A stretch of DNA of 64,000 nucleotides from Dryas octopetala (Eukaryota > Streptophyta > Magnoliopsida > Rosales > Rosaceae). The translations under genes were made by a program, and so were the position numbers. The notes below the pieces were generated by a model. The model made no database searches. It saw nothing but the letters and a program-made list of their open reading frames with translations, and was not told where the DNA came from. The stretch's first letter is position 1; each line of letters opens with the position of its first letter. This document shows, in pieces, positions 1-11,741 of this stretch. The stretch covers positions 7,047,409-7,111,408 of the forward strand of contig OY992839.1 of assembly GCA_963921425.1 (NCBI GenBank), given 5' to 3'.

Positions 1-3000
1 TGCGATGCTCCTGCGTTGATTGGGATCAGTGTTGTTGGTGCCTCCTTGAACAAGTAGTGAATCTGCAATTTCTATAACTCGCTCAGGCAATGCCTCCTTC
101 ACAAAATTATGAAGGTTGAAGCCGTCACTAAACATGTTGTCAGTGGGTCTCTTGCCTGTAAACATCTCTAGCAAGAGAATGCCAAAGCTGTAGACATCCC
201 CATATGTTGACACCTCACTTCCCATACCGTACTCTAATATTCAAATATAACAAATATTTAATGCAAAAATTGTAAAGAAATATGTTCTTCCAAAAGTATT
301 TAAGTGTAAAAGGAGGAGAAAGGAAACGGTGAAAAATATGGAAATATATATTTACCTGGAGCAGCATAACCAACTGATCCTTTTATTCCAACGGAACTTG
401 TTTGATGATCAGCCAAAACATTACTTGTGAGTTTTGAGAGAAATGTTGCAAGCCCAAAGTCAGAAACATGTCCAGTCAATTCGTTGTCCAAAAGAACATT
501 GCTTGGCTTGATATCACAATGAACTATTGGTGTCTCGCACTGATTATGAAGATAATCCAGTGCACAAGCAACATCAATCGCGATGACTAGCCTCTGAACA
601 AGATTTAAAACCATCGGTACGTCTCTAACCTCTTCTCTTCCAGTATTACTTGGATGCAACCACTCCTCTAAGCTCCCTTTATCCATGAACTCATAAACCA
701 AAGCTTTAAAATCATTGCCGCGAAAATCAACACTTGAACATACAGTTATAATCTTCACCAGATTTCGATGTCTGATATTTCTTATCGCCTCACATTCTGC
801 TATGAAGCTCTTTGAAGCTCCTCGACGTAACATGTTAAACACCTTCACAGCAACAACTTGAGCTCTACCATCATCATCAAGAACTCCTTTGTACACAGAC
901 CCAAAACTACCCACACCAATCAAATTAGCCGAGGAGAACCCATCAGTAGCTTTCAAGAGAGTGCTATATGACACTTGCAAAACGGAGGTGCTCAATGCAG
1001 TTTCTTTTCTTTTCCTTCTTAACGATCGAAGAAATATAAAAGACAAGACCATAGCTATTCCTAACCCTGATACTACAGATATTATTAATTTCAACTTAAG
1101 AGACAATCCTCCACCCCTGGAATCTTTAGACTTGCACTTGGGCAGCTGGAGATCAAGAATACCACCACAAAGCCTGGTGTTTCCAACAATTGAAGTCCCA
1201 CTTGCATTTTTAAAAACACCATCAATTGGTACGGCACCCCAAAAAGCATTGAAAGATAGGTTCAGATTCTTCAAGAAAACAAAGCCTTTCAAAAATTGTG
1301 GAATTTGACCTGAAAAATTGTTGCGGGAAAGGTCTAAATATTGAATTCCTTTCAATGAAATCATAGTTAAAGGAATGGAACCCTCGAAGAAGTTGCCTTG
1401 CAAGTATAGGATTTCTAAATTCAAACAACTACCAAGGCTACCGGGAAGTTCTCCTGATAACATGTTGTTAGAAACGTCTAATTCAGTTAGACTCTTCAAC
1501 TTTCCAACCTCAGTAGGAAGGGGACCAGTAAAGCGGTTTGTAGACAATTTCAAAGAAATTGACAAGGAGGGAAGGCTAACAACTTGTTGAGGTATTTCAC
1601 CTGTGAGGTTATTGTGAGAAAGATCCAGTAGCAGCAGCCATTGGCATTTCCCTAAGCTTGAAGGGATGTGGCCCTCAAGATTATTTCCTTGTAATTCGAG
1701 CCAAGTTAACATTGTTAAATTTCCAAGAGAGGTTGGGATGCTCCCTGATAATTGGTTGTTGTCAATGCCCAATATCTCAAGCCTTTGAAGCTTTCCAATG
1801 TCAGTGGGGATGCTACCTGTGAAGTGGTTAACCCCCATCGCGAGAAGTCGTAAGTTGACCAGATTCCCTATCCCAGTTGGTATGCTTCCATGCAGTAGGT
1901 TTCCTTCAAAAACGAGCCACTCAAGCTTGGTTGAGAGATTAAAATTGGATATGGATGCCCGCAAATTCCCTCCAAAATTGTTGTTGCCAATAAGAAACCA
2001 CCTTAACTCTGTGGCATTCCTCAAGCCTGAGAGAAAACTCAAGTCACCATAGTTACCGCTTCCAAGATTATTATTGCAAAATGAGAATTCTTGAAGGTTA
2101 TGAAGCTTTTGAAAATCCGGCGGTTGTCCGGATAATTTGTTGTATGAAACAAGAAATGTAACTAGACCTGTGACATTGGATATTGATGAGGGAATGGATC
2201 CAATAAATTGGTTCATGAAAATGTCAAAGTATTGGAGATTAGGAAGAGTGTTTCCCAAGTATGAGGGAAGACTCCCTTGAATTTGTTTATCTCCTATGGA
2301 AAAATGGACGAGAGCAGAGAAGTTATAGATGGGAGGAGGGACGTTACCAGACAACATATTGAAAGACAATGCGAAAAATGTTAAGTTTTTCAATTGCCCT
2401 AGAGAGCTAGGGATGCTTCCCACCAGGTTATTTTTAGTTCCAGCAAGTACTTGGAGAGACGAAAGGTTCCCCAAGGAAGGAGGGATCTCTCCTGTTAAAT
2501 TATTGTCTTGGAAAACAATTATTTGAAGCTTCAACAAGGAGGCGAGTTCGGAAGGAATTTTTCCCACCAGCCCGTGATTGTGGCCAACATTGAGTGTGAT
2601 GAGGTTGAAGCAATTGGATATATTGGGAGGAATAGGGCCACTGAGTGAGTTATTGTGTAGACGTAATACCTGCAATCTACGCAAACGCCCAATTTGTGGA
2701 GGGATTTGATGACTGAAGCTGTTGTTCTGGAGGTGTAGTTCCTTGAGGAAGCTTAGATTTCCTACGTGTGGGGATATGGACCCGGCCAACTTCTGGTGTT
2801 GTAAGTCGAGCACCGTGACCCTCTGATGATGTCTTCGGCTGCAGGTGACGCCGTGCCACATGCAAAAGTGAATGGATGCGTTCCAAGAGTCCATGACCTT
2901 GTGGGGATCATGTTTGATTTGTGTTTTGATGGCTAATAGTGAGAGCCTATCCGTCTCATTATGGTTCAAATGCATGGAGCTCCAACAACAGATGAATGCA

Positions 3001-3050
3001 TTAAAAAGTGAGTATATAATTAAGACCAATCTCACAACCAAAACCACCAT
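1..3050 (-). CDS. LRR receptor-like kinase, EFR/Xa21 type (3' end outside window)
   Basis: Plasma-membrane receptor kinase of the LRR-XII group (EFR, FLS2-like, Xa21), a class that senses microbial patterns. Exon 1 is 3050..356, the intron is 355..234, and exon 2 runs from 233 past the window edge; CCA G/AG TAC restores the kinase GYAAPEY motif. I start at 3050 (MVVLVVR, followed by a hydrophobic signal peptide) rather than the in-frame ATG at 3104, because the paralogous fragment near 12.6 kb begins at the same Met. In order: signal peptide to about 28, LRRNT with CMWHGVTC near 63, about 20 LRRs with LxxNxLxGxIP repeats, a transmembrane helix near 650-675, the glycine loop GVGSFGSVYKG near 712, VAVK near 733, HCDIKPSN near 843 and DFGLA near 865. 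Cys replaces Arg in HRD, making it a non-RD kinase. Ligand unknown. No frameshift is visible in the part seen. Confidence 0.95.
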
Positions 3051-3908
3051 TTTGAATTGGATCTGATGTGTTCTAACTGGTAAGTCCCATTTCAGCTCAA
3101 GCATGTCACACGAATTTATAGGACAAGAAATATTAGGATGAGGTCCAAGACTCCAAGTAGTAGTTTCTTAAAGTTGCTTTTCTGAAGACGACTTCCAGTC
3201 TTCAACTTAGCTTTCCAACGTTAATGGTAGAATTCTTTACAAGTTGAGCCATTTCAACAAAGGGTAAATGCCTTTTAGGTCAAGATGCATTTCAGATAAA
3301 TGTTTAATATAATAATGGGCAAGAATTGCTCCGAACCTTTCCTTACCTCAATTAAAAAAGAATAAAACTATTTCTTGCCAACAACATGTTTCCTTGAAAA
3401 TGCATACCATGATACCAAATGGGTCATAAAGTTGGGAGTTAGTGTTGTCAGTATAATAATGATGAATGATGAGTTAATGAGAAATTAAGGTGAAGTGGTG
3501 AAAGCACTCATATTTAGAACTAGGGAGTGCTAGCCTCCCCCTAAGTCTTTTTAAAATTCTTTTTAGACTGATGAATCCAACAAGTAACTAGGGAGTGGAA
3601 GGGAAAGAAGATTTGAATTAGTGAGGGACTCATTTATGATTTGGTATGCAATAGAAGCGATTAAGATCTGTTTGATAATGCTTATTTTCTTTTCTTTTTT
3701 TGTAAAGTTTGACAATGTTTTAGGAAGGTCTAAAAAACCTTTCAGATAGTCAGAAGTGTTTTTTATAGCAGTCAATAAAAATAGCTAATAGTAATTTTTG
3801 AGTTAAAGAAGCACTTGTTAGTGTTTTCTGAAAAAACACTTCGTAGGTGCTTACTCATCTAAAAGTACTGGTGATTAGGCATGGCAAGGGCATAAAAGTT
3901 ATTATTGT
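3051..3908. other. 5' flank of the receptor kinase gene
   Basis: Non-coding. The part to about 3230 is recognisably related to the sequence upstream of the second receptor-kinase fragment (about 12604-12740), sharing the blocks ggacaagaaatat and gacttccagtctt, so the duplication included the promoter. The rest is AT-rich and I see no gene in it. Confidence 0.6.
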
Positions 3909-3978
3909 TTGCACCTTGTATCTTGAGAGATAAAAGGTTACCAAATTAGGAAGGAGGGACTTCTCCTGTTAAATTAGA
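3909..3978 (-). pseudogene. LRR-repeat relic of a receptor kinase
   Basis: About 70 bp closely resembling receptor-kinase positions 2445-2512. Shared blocks include a shared gagagac/gagagat start, ggaaggaggga and tctcctgttaaatta. No open frame surrounds it. It is best read as debris of another copy of the tandem kinase family. Confidence 0.55.
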
Positions 3979-4588
3979 AAGTTTGATTTCAGATGACACA
4001 AACTAATTGATATAGAGGACAGGAAGAACCTGCATAATATTTTCTGCTTGTTGAAAATTTGAATATGCTCGTGTAACTAACAAAGTAAACCTGAGCCGCT
4101 ACATTTCCATGGCAGTTGATTAGATATTAAGAATGAAGATCAATGACAATAACAGGTGATAAATTAAACTCTTGTTTGTATATTACTATACAATTAGGTG
4201 AAGGATGGTCACTGTTAGAATCCAACTACAGCAATCCCAGAATAAACTAGCCCTTGTCGATCAAACCCAAAATTTTACAATCAGATACTTTACTTGCATT
4301 CCATCAATAGGCCATAATGAGCAATCAGTAGGCTTATGTAAATAGAATATTTGGAAAACAAAATTGGCACTTCCATGCTGTCGATTTGAGCCAGGCAAAA
4401 TACATAAAGTGAGAAAAGAAATTAGACCTTTGGCTGCAGAAATCTATTCCCAGCCTAGTCTGCATTCATAAGTGCTTGTATACCTATGCGATTGAATTCC
4501 TCCATCTAACATATCCCAACAAAATCCAGAAACAACTAACCTTCCTGACATGTTTTTTAATAATTTCAACTATTGCAACTAAACTATG

Positions 4589-5200
4589 CTAGGGTATCAA
4601 CCATTTCAAGGTTTCTTTTGTTGATGGAAACACGTGAAGCGGATCTTCTACTGCTTCATCTGCTAAGGGGTGAGAGAGAAAATATCTACAGGTGCTCTGG
4701 TGGAGCCAATTACTTCGTACTTAAATTTAAGTTTTGAGGAGCTTTTGTGTTGATCACGATAGACTAAAATAACTGTGATATCATTGTAAAATGTAATATC
4801 AACATATACATATATATACATGGCAGCATATACAAGGCAGAACCATCTAAACGCATATCTTACATACACTACTCCTAGGACTGTGAATTGCATAAATTGC
4901 AATTCACCATATATAAAATCATACTTTAGGTAGCAACAAACAAAGAAGAGCTTCATAACAAGAATCACACTTACCTGAATATTCATCAACTATACACCAT
5001 AATATGCGAATTATCAGGATGAAGTGCTTCAACCTCCTTCATGACCTCCCCAACTCCCACATTATGATTAGTAGACAAGCGTTCTGCCGCCACCAGATTC
5101 CTCCTGCTCTCAGATGCTCTCTGCCTGAGGACTGCTCGGGTGGCCCCAAGATTCGCCACATACAAAACATAATTTGAAATTACAGAAATCGTTGTTGTTG
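4589..5200 (-). pseudogene. PP2C phosphatase pseudogene (clade D, PP2C63-like)
   Basis: Two blocks of a clade-D protein phosphatase 2C remain. Block A (about 5190-4990) translates through VLYVANLGATRAVL, AERLSTNHNVGVGEV and KEVEALHPDNSHI. Block B (about 4800-4589) translates through NDITVILVYRDQ and APVDIFSLTP, then continues one frame over as ADEAVEDPLHVFPST to a stop at 4589. The usual GDSRAVL is GATRAVL. The coding sequence for RGVWRIKG, SRSIGD and the FASDGLWE region that should lie between the blocks is missing, and one-base frame loss occurs near 4669. The N-terminal exon with the DGHGG motif was not found. It therefore cannot make an active phosphatase. The family assignment rests on remembered clade-D sequences. 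Confidence 0.75.
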
Positions 5201-6308
5201 AGGCTTTAATGGCATTTGTAATTGTTGTTATTGTTAAAACTTAGTTATTTGAAAGATTGCTGAAGTGTTTTTTAAAAAGTGTGTCCTAATTTAAGCCAGA
5301 TTTTTCTCAAGTCCTCCGAGCATTATACAACATTTCCAAGCAGTATTGTCCCTGCAATGGTATAAATTTACAATCTAACTGAAGGAAATTGAACCAGCAC
5401 GGCAATAGTAACTATGAGGGCTAAAATGATCAGTAATAGTATATTTGAGCACATAACCAGGATGAAACAGAGGAGCTATATTTTTGGATAGCTATTAATT
5501 TTGATCTTACAACAATTTCAAGTGCATTTTTGGAGCCATTCAAAGTGGACCTTTGTTTTTTGTGTTCAGTTAGATGCATCACTTGATGCATATGTATACC
5601 AATCCAGGCCAATCAGAACGAACAATCCAGATGCATTGGTAGGGTTCTTAGAAATTAGATATCGCACAAAACTAAAAACAAATCTCATTTAATAAGAGAT
5701 ATACCTGAGCCATTTGCTTCAGAAAGCATCAAATATACCAATCAAAATCAAATCAGTGCAAATTTTAAAATTAGTCACATTGAGCACAAATGAAGTATCA
5801 GGATATAAATAATATGCCTAGAGAACACTTTAACCAACCATATAATTCCACAACTGAAATTATGAATTTACCCTCCAAGGATTTAGCTAAAAAACTGCAG
5901 TGCTAATGCCAAAATATTAAATATATCCTTAATCTCAAATTGAAACTACATCATTAACCTGAAAGATAAATTCACAAAAGCAGCAAAATAAGGATTCCAT
6001 CCATTCATATATAGAGGGAGGGAGGGAGGGAGGGAGGGAGGGAGGGAGGGAGAGAATTTCAGGTCATGTTTATACCAGTTCCAATCAAAGAATACATACA
6101 TGTGATGTTAAAAAAGTGATCCTGATCTTAACACTTCTATATCCCATGAAGGATGCACTACATTTGTATTTCCTAGACCAATAATATTAAATTTCAGATC
6201 ATGCTGGAATTTCATGTAGAACAAATAGACGAGCAGATTCAATTGTGACCTGCTCCTGTAGTACCTCTTCAAACTCCAAATGCCAAATTTTGACTCTGTC
6301 CACAGATA
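5201..6308. other. Intergenic, 3' flank of the SWIM gene
   Basis: AT-rich sequence with no recognisable coding exon. The short open frames near 5430-5692 match no family I know. It contains the GGGA microsatellite at 6014-6054. Confidence 0.5.
6014..6054. repeat. (GGGA)n microsatellite
   Basis: About nine uninterrupted GGGA units ending in agagaa. Likely length-polymorphic. Confidence 0.95.
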
Positions 6309-7385
6309 TCAGAGATTGGAAAGCAGTAGAGCTAACTGCTCATCAGACACCTTAACTTCAGTGCATGCTCCCAATGATGCAGCAAGTCTTGCAGCTAATT
6401 GATGCTTACACTGGACAAGAAGAAAGATATTCAAAATAAGAAAAATTGTAAAACAGCAAAGTTCAAGGAACTACTAAGTAATGGAGAAGCAAGAGGGGAA
6501 TCTCACACAGAGCTGCTCTCCTCTGTTTACAATGTCATAGAAGAATGAATAACAAGCACAATAGTGCACAGTAAAACAGAAGTACTCCTCCATCCTACGG
6601 GATTCTCCAACTACCTAACCAGACAACATAAAATAAGAACTGAGATTTCATTTTTCTCTTCAGTTCAAATAAATATATGATTATTTCACCCAAAAGAACA
6701 TGAGTCACCCAAGTTTTCATTTTTTTGGATGAACATAAACCAAATTCCAAAAGATAAAAAAATCAAAGCAGCCAAATTTCTAAATGTTTGGTTTTTCATT
6801 TGATTTCACCTAATTCAGCCAGAGTTCCAAAATTTACAGGAAACACAAAATCTTCATCCCAAAATTTTGCCCAAACTGCTCAAGTTGCGTATCCATAATT
6901 AATTATCCTTGTATTAGTTTAATACAAGCATACAAAATAAACCCAGAAGCTGATTTGAACAGAAGTTAAACCTGAAAGATAAAACGTCCACTGGGCTCAC
7001 CCGAAATCCTCTTGACACCCCTTTGATCCACAATCCTTATTGCTCGCTCCAAGTTCTTTCCAAACAAGAAATGCAAGCTGAATTTGCAGTAACAAACATT
7101 CAATTACACACATTGTAAAAAACTTCAGCTTACTAGCTTAGCCAAACGAGGTTAACAAGGAATTTGAAAGGAGACTAACATGGAGAGCTGATCATCGGTC
7201 ACTGTCCCATTTCAATTAGTTGCCTCTCATCACCGATCAAATTAAAAGTGAAAATTAAATACTCAAAATTAAAGAAAAACAAAAAAAACAAAGTTAGGAA
7301 TGGAAAAGAGTCAAAGGGAAAGACCTGAAGCAGTTGATTCAATGGCCGTCCACACTGCGCCTGCAACCAAATTACTCGCACTCAT
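6309..7385 (-). CDS. SSN2: SWIM zinc-finger protein, SSN2/SWS1 (ZSWIM7) homologue
   Basis: Small SWIM-domain protein; the family (Shu2, SWS1/ZSWIM7, plant SSN2) partners with Rad51 paralogues in homologous recombination. Exons by hand: 7385..7325, 7201..7180, 7077..6972, 6614..6507, 6410..6309. All junctions are GT-AG and in frame, giving 132 aa. It starts MSASNLVAGAVWTAIEST. LHFLFGKNLERAIRIVDQRG (about 30-49) is the family's conserved helix region. The SWIM finger is C82-x-C84 ... C100-K-H102, and the protein ends SDEQLALLLSNL. Exon 2 is only 22 nt long. The length fits the family (about 130-140 aa) and nothing is broken. It lies next to a PP2C relic, as I recall in Arabidopsis (At4g33925 beside At4g33920). 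Recombination function is inferred from family membership. Confidence 0.88.
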
Positions 7386-7603
7386 ACTCTCACGGAAATA
7401 GGTTCGAGAATAGAGCTTCAGAGGGTCTCCAGTACCTGAATATGATAGGGCAATGCAATAATTTTGTTTAGGATGCAATGCAATATTGCAATATAGTGTT
7501 TTTCTCTAAAGCACCAAAGAATATGCTATTTGCTCAACACTTTTTTTTTTTTTAATAATTATTTTTACTTAAATTAAAATCGTAGGGTCTGAAAATGTCT
7601 GAT

Positions 7604-9057
7604 CAAGGAATAAAATTTCGGGTTTCGAGGAAATTTCGATGGAAATTTCGATGGAAATTTCGACGGAAATTTCGAAGATTTTTAAATTTCGACAGAAATT
7701 AGATGGAAACGACGGAAATTACTATCAAAATACGGAAATTTTGAATGAAACTTTGCTATATGTTTATTTAACATATTATCTACTACATTGATAAAAAATA
7801 TTAAAGAAACTAAATTATATAGTAAATTTCATATGATATAATATGAATATAATGCACGCTGGAGGCAAATACTATTAAATAAAATTAGTATAATGAGTAA
7901 ATGAAATTAATATATTTTTTATACTCTATAATTTATACACTAAATCCTATATACTCTATATACTAAATCCTATATACTCTATAATATATACACTAAATTT
8001 TATATACTTTATAATGTGTATTCTATATTTTTTAGGATATGGTATAAGATATTAGGTTTTAGGCTCTTTAAGATATTTTTAATTATTTTTATATAGAAAT
8101 GTATTAGGATTTAGGATTTAAAAACAACTAAACGAAACCAAAAAGTTTTTTTTTTCTAATTGCACAAGACTCTAAACGAAATCAGTATATATATAATTTA
8201 TTTTGAAAATTATCTACGACTAATTAACTTCGGCCATTAATTTGCGTCAACAATTATATACATGCATGTGCATAAGAACAATGAATGAAACATGATGTAC
8301 AGTTCATGAACGTACAATAGTTTCTCTTGAATTTTTCCAACTGTTTGATAACTCAAAAGATCCTTAACCAATCCTAAACTTTTTTTTTTTCTTTCTTTTT
8401 TTTTTTTCTCTTTTTTCTTTCTTTCTTTTCTTTTTTCTTTCTTTCTTTTCTTTTCTTTTTTCTTTCTTTCTTTTCTTTTCTTTTTCTTTTCTTTCCTTCC
8501 TTCCTTTCCTTCTTTTCTTCTTTCTGCCCGTGACTTCATCTCTTCCCCTTTTCTTTCTTTTTTCCCACTGCCCAGCCAGTCAGCCACTCAGCAGTTTAAA
8601 CCTAACCCTGAGACAATTTTTTAAACATAAAGAAAAGGATTTTTCTTTCTTTCTTTTTTTGTTTTTAACTTTTTCTAGAGAAAAAAAGGATTTGACACGT
8701 AGAATAAAAACCCCCGGCCAAAAAAAGACATGTAGAATAATAATAATAATTTATATGCTTTTGTTTTTCATTTTTACTTGGTTTTGGTTTTTTTATGGGA
8801 AGGCTTATAAAAGTAACGGTGGTGAAGGTGGTTCTCTAACCTTTATATACCATTCAACAACCATCTTCCCAGATTTGGTTGCTTGCCCACCTCATTATTA
8901 TTCCAAAAAAAATTAAAATATTACATTCACTGAATTAATTAATTAATTTTAACTAATTATTATTATATTTTAATTTAACCTCTTCCTAAACCTCATATCC
9001 TTTTTCTTCGTTTCACACTGCAAATGAAAACCACAACTTTCACTTTGACCAGTTTGG

Positions 9058-9095
<38 letters not shown>

Positions 9096-9626
9096 ACACG
9101 CATGGCTACCCGCTACCCCACCCTGATTTTTTGAGTGGAACCTCAAGGAGGAGAAGCAGCTTCTCTTTTAGAGAAGAAAAGGCTAGAGGGAACAGCCCGG
9201 TCAGCACCAAACTCACTTCTTTTTCTTTTTTCCCACTGCCCAGCCACCACAGACCCACGTCCAAACACCTTCTCTCTCCTCCCTCTTTCTCCTCCCTCCT
9301 TCTCTTCCTCTTTTCTCCTTCTTTCCTTCTTCCCTAGTCTCTCTCTATTCCTCATCTTCCTCCCCGATCTGCTGCCTTCGGCGACGGCCGGCGACGAGGC
9401 CAGCTCGCCTCTTCCTCCCTTCTCTCCCTCTGGTTAGCTGAATCTGGATATTTGAGCGAAATTTCGTCCAAATTTCGACGAAATTTCTCTCAAATTCAAA
9501 AAAATTTGCTGTGAGAGTATTCGAAATTTTCGGCGAAATTTTGAATATTTCGCCGAAATTTTTCGAAATTTGGTCGAATGGGTGTTAAAATTTCGGAACC
9601 CCTAAAAATCGAAATTTAAACCCTTG
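7604..9626. mobile_element. Non-autonomous hAT element, copy 1
   Basis: Ends are CAAGG...CCTTG, matching the hAT terminal pattern YARNG. They are flanked by near-perfect 8-bp duplications (tgtctgat at 7596-7603, ggtctgat at 9627-9634). Both ends carry runs of degenerate GAAATTTCG motifs pointing inward. The interior holds an AT-rich block, a long TTTC polypyrimidine tract (about 8380-8525) and (CT)n at 9059-9087. No transposase frame is present; the Lys/Glu- and Ser/Phe-rich open frames here are low-complexity artefacts. It shares its ends and AT-rich block with the element at 28188-31582. Confidence 0.82.
9059..9087. repeat. (CT)n microsatellite
   Basis: About 14 CT units followed by a short CA run, inside hAT copy 1. 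Confidence 0.9.
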
Positions 9627-9654
9627 GGTCTGATTGAAAGGGTGATTGTTTATA

Positions 9655-10385
9655 GGCATAAATTCAATTTAGACACATAACTATATATGCTATTTCAACG
9701 GGGTTCACGAACTTTCAAATATACACCTGATTTATTATGTAAATTGAAAAATGAAATTTCGTCCATCAATTTATTGAGAGATCAGTTAAATGTCAGCTTA
9801 GCTTTTGCTAATGGGGATTAATTGGCGACGTGACACCAACTCAGCATACATTTCCCGCCAAATGAGCAACACATGTCCACTTGACACGGGCCCACACATC
9901 CATCACCTATTTTCCGCTCGTCGAACGCTCTCATGACCATTTAGTCTCCAAAAAATATCACGTTTTCCTCAAATTCGAATATAAATCTCTCACTTGTGTT
10001 CAACGAGCGAGAAAGAGATGATGACTTTGTGGACCCGTGTCAAGGGTTAGGTAGACCTGTGTCGCTCATTTGGCGGGAAATGAGCGACACGGGTCCACCT
10101 AGCCCCTGGCACGGGCCTACAAACTTTTACTCTCTCTATTATTATTAATTGTGGGCCCGTGTCGCTCATTTGGCGGGAAATATTTGCTGAGATAGCGCCA
10201 CGTCGTCAAGTAATCCCGGTCAGCAAAAGCCAAGCTGTCATTTAACTGATCTTTCAACGAATTAATGGACATAAATTCATTTTTCAATTTAGATAATAGA
10301 TCGGGTGTATATTTGAAATATTTTAAAGTTCATAGACCCCGTTGAAATAGCTTATATAGTTATGTGTCTAAATTGAATTTATGCC
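9655..10385. mobile_element. Fold-back (Mutator-like) element with long inverted arms
   Basis: The first and last roughly 330 bp are inverted copies of each other. Left begins ggcataaattcaatttag; the right end is its complement. Flanks are ttgtttata (9646-9654) and ttttttata (10386-10394), 8 of 9 bases identical, which fits a Mutator-type 9-bp duplication. The centre repeats the motif catttggcggga on both strands. No open reading frame. It starts 28 bp after the end of hAT copy 1. Confidence 0.75.
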
Positions 10386-10394
10386 TTTTTTATA

Positions 10395-11741
10395 TCTACA
10401 TCGGAATGCAGTCTATAAAAAAATCTTTTATGTGAACCCATATAACAAGTTTTTCATGTGTAAATAATTCTCATATATAATTTTAAATTTTTTAATATAA
10501 GATTTCAAATTTTCATATAAAATTATGTCTGGACCAATAAAACAACTCTTTTTATTTCACAGAATGAGGACATCAAAATTGAAATTATAAGCAAACTTGA
10601 CCAACAACATTATTCAAAATTTACTTGAAATTGACAAATTTGATCGTAAAGGAAGGAGCCTAATCTAATTAAGATGCTCTATTGTACTTATTTTTGTATG
10701 TTTTAAACTTATGATCCATGTGTTCATTTGATCTCATTGATATTTAAAAGTATTACAAATCTACTACTCTTTTAATCACCCGCTATTGAATTCATATTAC
10801 AATGCTAAGATTAAAATCAAGCAAAAATAAGTACTAGCTAGCAGAGGATTCGTGTAGCCTTTCAACACCTATAGTAATTGGATTTTGAAAGTCCAAAAAG
10901 ACCAATTACATGTGCCATAGTGGTCCATTTTTGCAACAAAGTTGATATCAACCATCACTAGTAGGTTATAAAACACAGATTATGACATACAAACTTTAGA
11001 AGCTCAGATCATTTTCAGCATATATTAACGACATATAAACTTATTGGGTTTAGTGCTGCCTTAACAGATGAAAAAACTGCTCTGATGGATTTGAAGGAAG
11101 GGAAATCCTATCTGTGAATGGGAATTTGAAGACTGTACATATGAATGCTTAATTTGCAAGATCCGTATACAGAATATGTAGTACAAGTACGTATTCTTTA
11201 ATTTTGGTTAGTACATAGTCTTCACGCAATATGTTAGGGGCTGCTTTTGTATTGCCATAACCAAGTTTGTCCAAGGCCTTTAGTCAAGCTTTTGGCCGCT
11301 TGCTTGTGTGCAAGGGTATTTCAGTAATTAGTCAATTAGTTATTTTTTTTTAGGAAGAATTATGACTTATCGTACATTTTGATGTTTTTTGGTGCATGTA
11401 ATTATGAAAATGACTCAAAATGTTCTTTACAGGGGGTGACTAGTCGGTAGAATGCTCGGCTAGCTCACTAGCATAGGTAAGAGCATGCACATGACCCCTT
11501 GTACTCTTTTGCTATCAATATAAGAAGCATATTATTCAATCATCTGTTGCACTGTGAGCCTTTCCTTTTTGTTTCATTGTGTAATTGTTATTTGTTGTTT
11601 ACTTAGTGCTTGTATGAATCTAATTTATCGTGTGGATCTTTGTCTTTCGAAATACTCATTTAGTTAATTTGCTACTTGGGAGAAAATTAGCAAATACCGC
11701 ACGATCCGTCTCGTGCTGTGAAAAGCGTGACCCAATGCATG
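10395..11741. other. Intergenic, AT-rich
   Basis: No gene recognised. About 10855-11000 is a diverged direct copy of 13290-13450. The stretch near 11231-11560 looks somewhat like a Copia LTR (it starts with a tgttag motif) but has no target duplication that I could find. Confidence 0.5.
10855..11000 (+). repeat. Diverged direct repeat, unit A (partner at 13290-13450)
   Basis: Shares tagtaattg, agtccaaaa, agaccaa and tccatttttgcaac (cc/gtttttgcacc in the partner) in the same order and spacing as 13290-13450. Probably part of the repeat unit that carried the receptor-kinase copies. Confidence 0.6.

Noticed and set aside
889-3066. Plus-strand frames across the receptor kinase
   Set aside because: Antisense shadows of the real minus-strand LRR gene.
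8237-8587. Open frame of 116 codons rich in Lys and Glu
   Set aside because: It is the complement of a TTTC polypyrimidine tract inside the hAT element; low complexity, no domain.
8530-9437. Several plus-strand frames rich in Ser, Phe and Leu
   Set aside because: They read CT/TTTC-rich transposon sequence and have no homologous features.
11430-11500. tRNA-like stretch near gactagtcggtagaatgctc
   Set aside because: No cloverleaf or acceptor stem could be drawn; not a tRNA.
11231-11560. Possible solo Copia LTR
   Set aside because: Begins with a tgttag motif and has LTR-like composition, but I found no matching end or target duplication.
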